A stretch of DNA of 64,000 nt from Acidiphilium sp. 37-60-79. Lineage in GTDB: Bacteria > Pseudomonadota > Alphaproteobacteria > Acetobacterales > Acetobacteraceae. The notes beneath the pieces are model-generated. The model was not told the DNA's origin. It searched no databases and saw only the letters and a list, made by a program, of their open reading frames with translations. This document shows positions 61,568 to 64,000 of this stretch, in pieces. Positions within the stretch are counted from its first letter, which is position 1, and the number at the start of each line of letters is the position of its first letter. The stretch spans positions 33,894-97,893 of the forward strand of contig NCBV01000037.1 of NCBI GenBank assembly GCA_002279355.1, written 5' to 3'. A program made the position numbers and the translations under genes.

Positions 61568-62805
61568 GGGCGGGGGGCGAGCTGCTGCAACAGAGTGGCG
61601 ATGGGGAGGGTTTGTTGGGTGCCATCGGTCAGGTTTTTCAGGGCGGCTTGATCGGTGCTGCTCTCCGGCCCGACTAGGATGGCCCAGTTGGCGCCGGTTT
61701 TGTTGGCGCGCTCCAGGCGGCGTTTGAGGTTGCCGCGATAATTCATCTCTGCGGCGATGCCTTGGCGGCGCAGTTGGGTGAGGAGCGAAATGGCGGCGGG
61801 TTCGTAGGTGGCATCGATGGGGATGACGATGATCGGGGCGGGGGGTGCGGGCGGTTCGGCGATCAGCATGGCGAGGCGTTCGATGCCGGCACCCCAGCCG
61901 ATGCCGGAGATGGCCGGGCCGCCCATTTGCTCGACCAGACCATCATAGCGCCCGCCCGCGAGCACGGTGCCTTGCGCGCCGAGGCGGTTGGTGACGAATT
62001 CGAAGGCGGTGTGGTTGTAATAATCAAGGCCTCGGACGATGCCGGGATTTTCGACGAAAGCGACGCCCATGGCGGTGAGATGGGATTTCAACGCGGCATA
62101 GAAGGCGGCGGCGTCATCGGTGAGGTAGGGCGCGATGGTGGGGGCGTTGGCTACCAGGGCGATATCGCCGGGGTCTTTGGAATCGAGGATGCGGAGCGGA
62201 TTTTTCTCCAGCCGGAGTTTGCTGTCGGCGGAGAGTTTTTGCTCGTGCGTGGTGAAATAGGCGATCAGGGCGTCGCGATAGGCATCGCGGCTTTGCGGGT
62301 CGCCAAGGGTGTTGATGTTGAGGGTGACGCCGTCATCGATGCCCAGCGCGCGCAGGATGGCGGCGGCGCAGGCGATGGCTTCGGCGTCGGCGAGGGCGGT
62401 TTCGGCGCCGAGGATTTCAAAACCGATTTGGTGAAATTGCCGGTAGCGGCCTTTTTGCGGGCGCTCATAGCGGAACATCGGGCCGGCATAGAAGATTTTT
62501 TGCGGCAGGGATTGGGTGAGGCCGTTGGTGACCAAAGCGCGGCAAATGCCGGCGGTGCCTTCGGGGCGCAGGGTGAGCGAATCACCGCCGCGATCGGCGA
62601 AACTGTACATTTCCTTGGTTACGATGTCCGAGGTTTCGCCGAGATTGCGGGAGAAGACGGATGTTGCTTCGAAAATCGGCGTTGACCATTCGGCGGCGCC
62701 GTAAAGGGCGGCGATGCGTTGGGCGGTGCTGATGATGTGGGCGTGGCGGCGGGCCTCGGTGCCGATGAGGTCTTGGGTGCCGCGCGGAGGTTGGGGTTTG
62801 GTCAA
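61564..62805 (-). CDS. hisS: Histidyl-tRNA synthetase
   Basis: 413 residues. Class II motifs: PRGTQDLIG start, motif 2 [20 protein letters not shown], histidine-binding [12 protein letters not shown] and motif 3 [28 protein letters not shown]-terminal anticodon domain. First gene of hisS-prfA-prmC. Confidence 0.95.
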   Translation of the reverse strand: MTKPQPPRGTQDLIGTEARRHAHIISTAQRIAALYGAAEWSTPIFEATSVFSRNLGETSDIVTKEMYSFADRGGDSLTLRPEGTAGICRALVTNGLTQSLPQKIFYAGPMFRYERPQKGRYRQFHQIGFEILGAETALADAEAIACAAAILRALGIDDGVTLNINTLGDPQSRDAYRDALIAYFTTHEQKLSADSKLRLEKNPLRILDSKDPGDIALVANAPTIAPYLTDDAAAFYAALKSHLTAMGVAFVENPGIVRGLDYYNHTAFEFVTNRLGAQGTVLAGGRYDGLVEQMGGPAISGIGWGAGIERLAMLIAEPPAPPAPIIVIPIDATYEPAAISLLTQLRRQGIAAEMNYRGNLKRRLERANKTGANWAILVGPESSTDQAALKNLTDGTQQTLPIATLLQQLAPRP

Positions 62806-62961
62806 GGCTGGTGATCCTTCAGAGGGTCGGCATCGTGCGGAGATTAGATGACGCTCTATTGACCGAAATCGGGCGGATTGGCCAGCGCGGTGGGTGATTG
62901 GCGGGGATTTATTTGTTGCGATATCAAAATGAAATCGGCGTGGTTGGGTGGGGGCGGATGA

Positions 62962-63540
62962 TCAGGATTGTGATCGGGGTGGGCCGAACATGGCGTAGAA
63001 GGCTTGGCGCTGATCCCAGGATGTGGGTTGGCGTGGTGGGGGCGGGTAGGGCGATGATCGGGTGTTGGTCCCAGCGGGTGGGGTGGCGCGGCGGCGGGGT
63101 TTGCGCGGGTGGGTTGGGGTTGGGCGGGGTGTGTGGCTGGGGGGTGGCAGGTGGGTGGGGCGGGGGATGCCGAGCATGTGGCAGAGGCCGCGCAGCAGGG
63201 GGTGGAGGGCTTGGTTTTGCGCGATCACCGCGCGCATGGCGGGGTCTGCGAGGAAGTGCTCGATGGCGGCGCGGTGGGGGGCGCAGACGGCAATTTCGGT
63301 TTCGCGGGCGGGGAGCAGGCGCGGCAGCCAGGCGTGATCGCGTGGCAGCGGGCTGGGTTGGTAGGGGCGATTGGGGCGCGGGCGATGGACGTGCGGCGGT
63401 TTTGCGGCGGGGGGATGGGCGAGGATGTATTCGAAGCGGGCGATCATACGCAGCAGGCGCAGATGGATGGCGTGGAGCAGGGGCCGGGGCAGCCCGGTTT
63501 GGTTACCGCGCCCGATGAATGCGCTGCGCAAGCCGCGCAT
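62962..63540 (-). CDS. Conserved hypothetical protein, proline/arginine-rich
   Basis: 192 residues if started at ATG 63540; the open frame extends to 63837 through repeat DNA, so the earlier part is unlikely to be coding. Contains HLRLLRMIARFEYILAHPPA, HAWLPRLLPARETEIAVCAP and MRAVIAQNQALHPLLRGLCH then MLGIPRP, with a Pro-rich tail. Resembles an Acetobacteraceae hypothetical family. Function unknown. Confidence 0.55.
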   Translation of the reverse strand: MRGLRSAFIGRGNQTGLPRPLLHAIHLRLLRMIARFEYILAHPPAAKPPHVHRPRPNRPYQPSPLPRDHAWLPRLLPARETEIAVCAPHRAAIEHFLADPAMRAVIAQNQALHPLLRGLCHMLGIPRPTHLPPPSHTPRPTPTHPRKPRRRATPPAGTNTRSSPYPPPPRQPTSWDQRQAFYAMFGPPRSQS

Positions 63541-63763
63541 GAGGACGGCGAAGCGGAGAGAAAGACTAACAAGGGTGGGTTGGTTGGTCACGGGAGGATA
63601 AAAGCATGAAGGGGGGTGGGTGCGAAAGGGGAAAGTGGGTTGGCTCAGCGGACGGGGCGGGGCGGGGCTTTGAATGGTGATCGCTGAGAGGCCGGAATTG
63701 ATGGATAGCGCTTTGCTCACCCATCCTACGGTTGCTGACGGGCGTGGTGTGGGTGCGGGAGAT

Positions 63764-63850
63764 GGATTGCCGCGCTTCGCTCGCAATGACGGGGTGGTGG
63801 CGTATTGGGGCGAAAGTTTTTTGCTGCTTTTTTTCAAAAAAGCAGGGTTT
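63764..63850. repeat. Dispersed repeats: GCAATGAC element and hairpin copy 2
   Basis: GGATTGCCGCGCTTCGCTCG-CAATGAC (63764-63790) is a dispersed element common in alphaproteobacteria. CTGCTTTTTT (63824-63833) and AAAAAAGCAG (63836-63845) form a hairpin whose complement matches copy 1 at 19950. The last 150 bp of the window show nothing further. Confidence 0.6.
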
Positions 63851-64000
63851 TGCTCCTGATTGTCGCGCCGTTGGGCGGCGTGTGGCCCGGGGGGCTGGCA
63901 TTGATCCTAAATCCGGCAGTTGGATTTCCTATGGACCGGAGAGAAGGCTAGATTTTCAACGTTTGGTTGTCGCTCAACCTGGGTTGAATCGGAGTGGTGG

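Noticed and set aside
63109..63609. Long plus-strand ORFs opposite the hypothetical protein at 62.96-63.54 kb
   Set aside because: Gly/Arg/Trp-rich shadows; the minus frame has the more natural composition and recognisable segments.
1..64000. CRISPR arrays, tRNA and rRNA genes
   Set aside because: No regularly spaced identical repeats of 25-40 bp, no cloverleaf with CCA-type ends, no rRNA-like stretches were seen by reading.

Overview
This is a high-GC alphaproteobacterial chromosome segment, most likely from the Acetobacteraceae (an acidophilic relative of Acidiphilium or Acidocella would fit). The reasons are: the rsmG-parA-parB block with two perfect parS sites, the hisS-prfA-prmC-DUF4167 block, petABC-mtnP, hemF, a three-haem cytochrome c resembling the acetic-acid-bacterial alcohol dehydrogenase subunit, and a Tat-exported HiPIP. 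The genus is not proven by the sequence.

Layout. (1) 1-about 17.5 kb: a Mu-like prophage read right to left: repressor (+), then Ner, a ParB-domain protein, a small membrane protein, a MuA-N-like protein, MuA, MuB, Gam, a frameshifted gene, GemA, then an IS5-family element that stands where the lysis, packaging and head genes and the front of the sheath gene should be, then sheath remnant, tube, tail chaperone (with a canonical -1 frameshift heptamer), tape measure and baseplate genes running off the window. It cannot make virions as it stands. (2) 17.6-26.9 kb: accessory region with an arylsulfatase frameshifted near its end, a protein carrying the three catalytic motifs of class II adenylate cyclase toxins (ExoY/CyaA/edema factor), a class III CoA-transferase, an orphan PEP-CTERM tail, an NRAMP-like transporter, several strong hairpins and a glyoxalase-fold pseudogene. 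(3) 26.9-30.9 kb: parB, parA, rsmG and an mnmG with an internal deletion and frameshift. (4) 30.9-40.2 kb: an AT-rich mosaic lying between mnmG and mnmE, genes normally adjacent. It holds six cassettes, most built as: 3' fragment of one bacteriocin-type ABC exporter gene, its stop overlapping the start of a double-glycine-leader peptide gene, a stem-loop, then a divergent AT-rich gene (small membrane proteins, a CPBP protease, a retropepsin-like protease, a YbjQ-family protein). Two copies of a sulfotransferase-like fragment lie among them, one fused in frame to the exporter. (5) 40.3-64 kb: transglutaminase-like protein, HiPIP and cytochrome c, mnmE, a thioredoxin-like ferredoxin, a DUF255 protein, a beta-propeller protein, an Xre-RES toxin-antitoxin pair with a 14-bp-arm operator, an ABC-F ATPase, Mrp, HolC, mtnP, petCBA, hemF, a phosphatase, DUF4167, prmC, prfA, hisS.

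The two most notable systems are the cassette array, which looks like a recombination-driven repertoire of secreted peptides with matched partner genes and recalls the raxX-raxST-raxAB logic (peptide, sulfotransferase, peptidase-type exporter), and the petABC operon, whose Rieske protein has lost all four cluster ligands and whose cytochrome b has lost both haem bH ligands and the PEWY glutamate although the reading frames are intact. A 99-bp piece of one peptide gene is found again at the truncated 3' end of mtnP, 16 kb away.

I found no tRNA, rRNA or CRISPR array. All functional calls are from reading translations and motifs; no database was searched.
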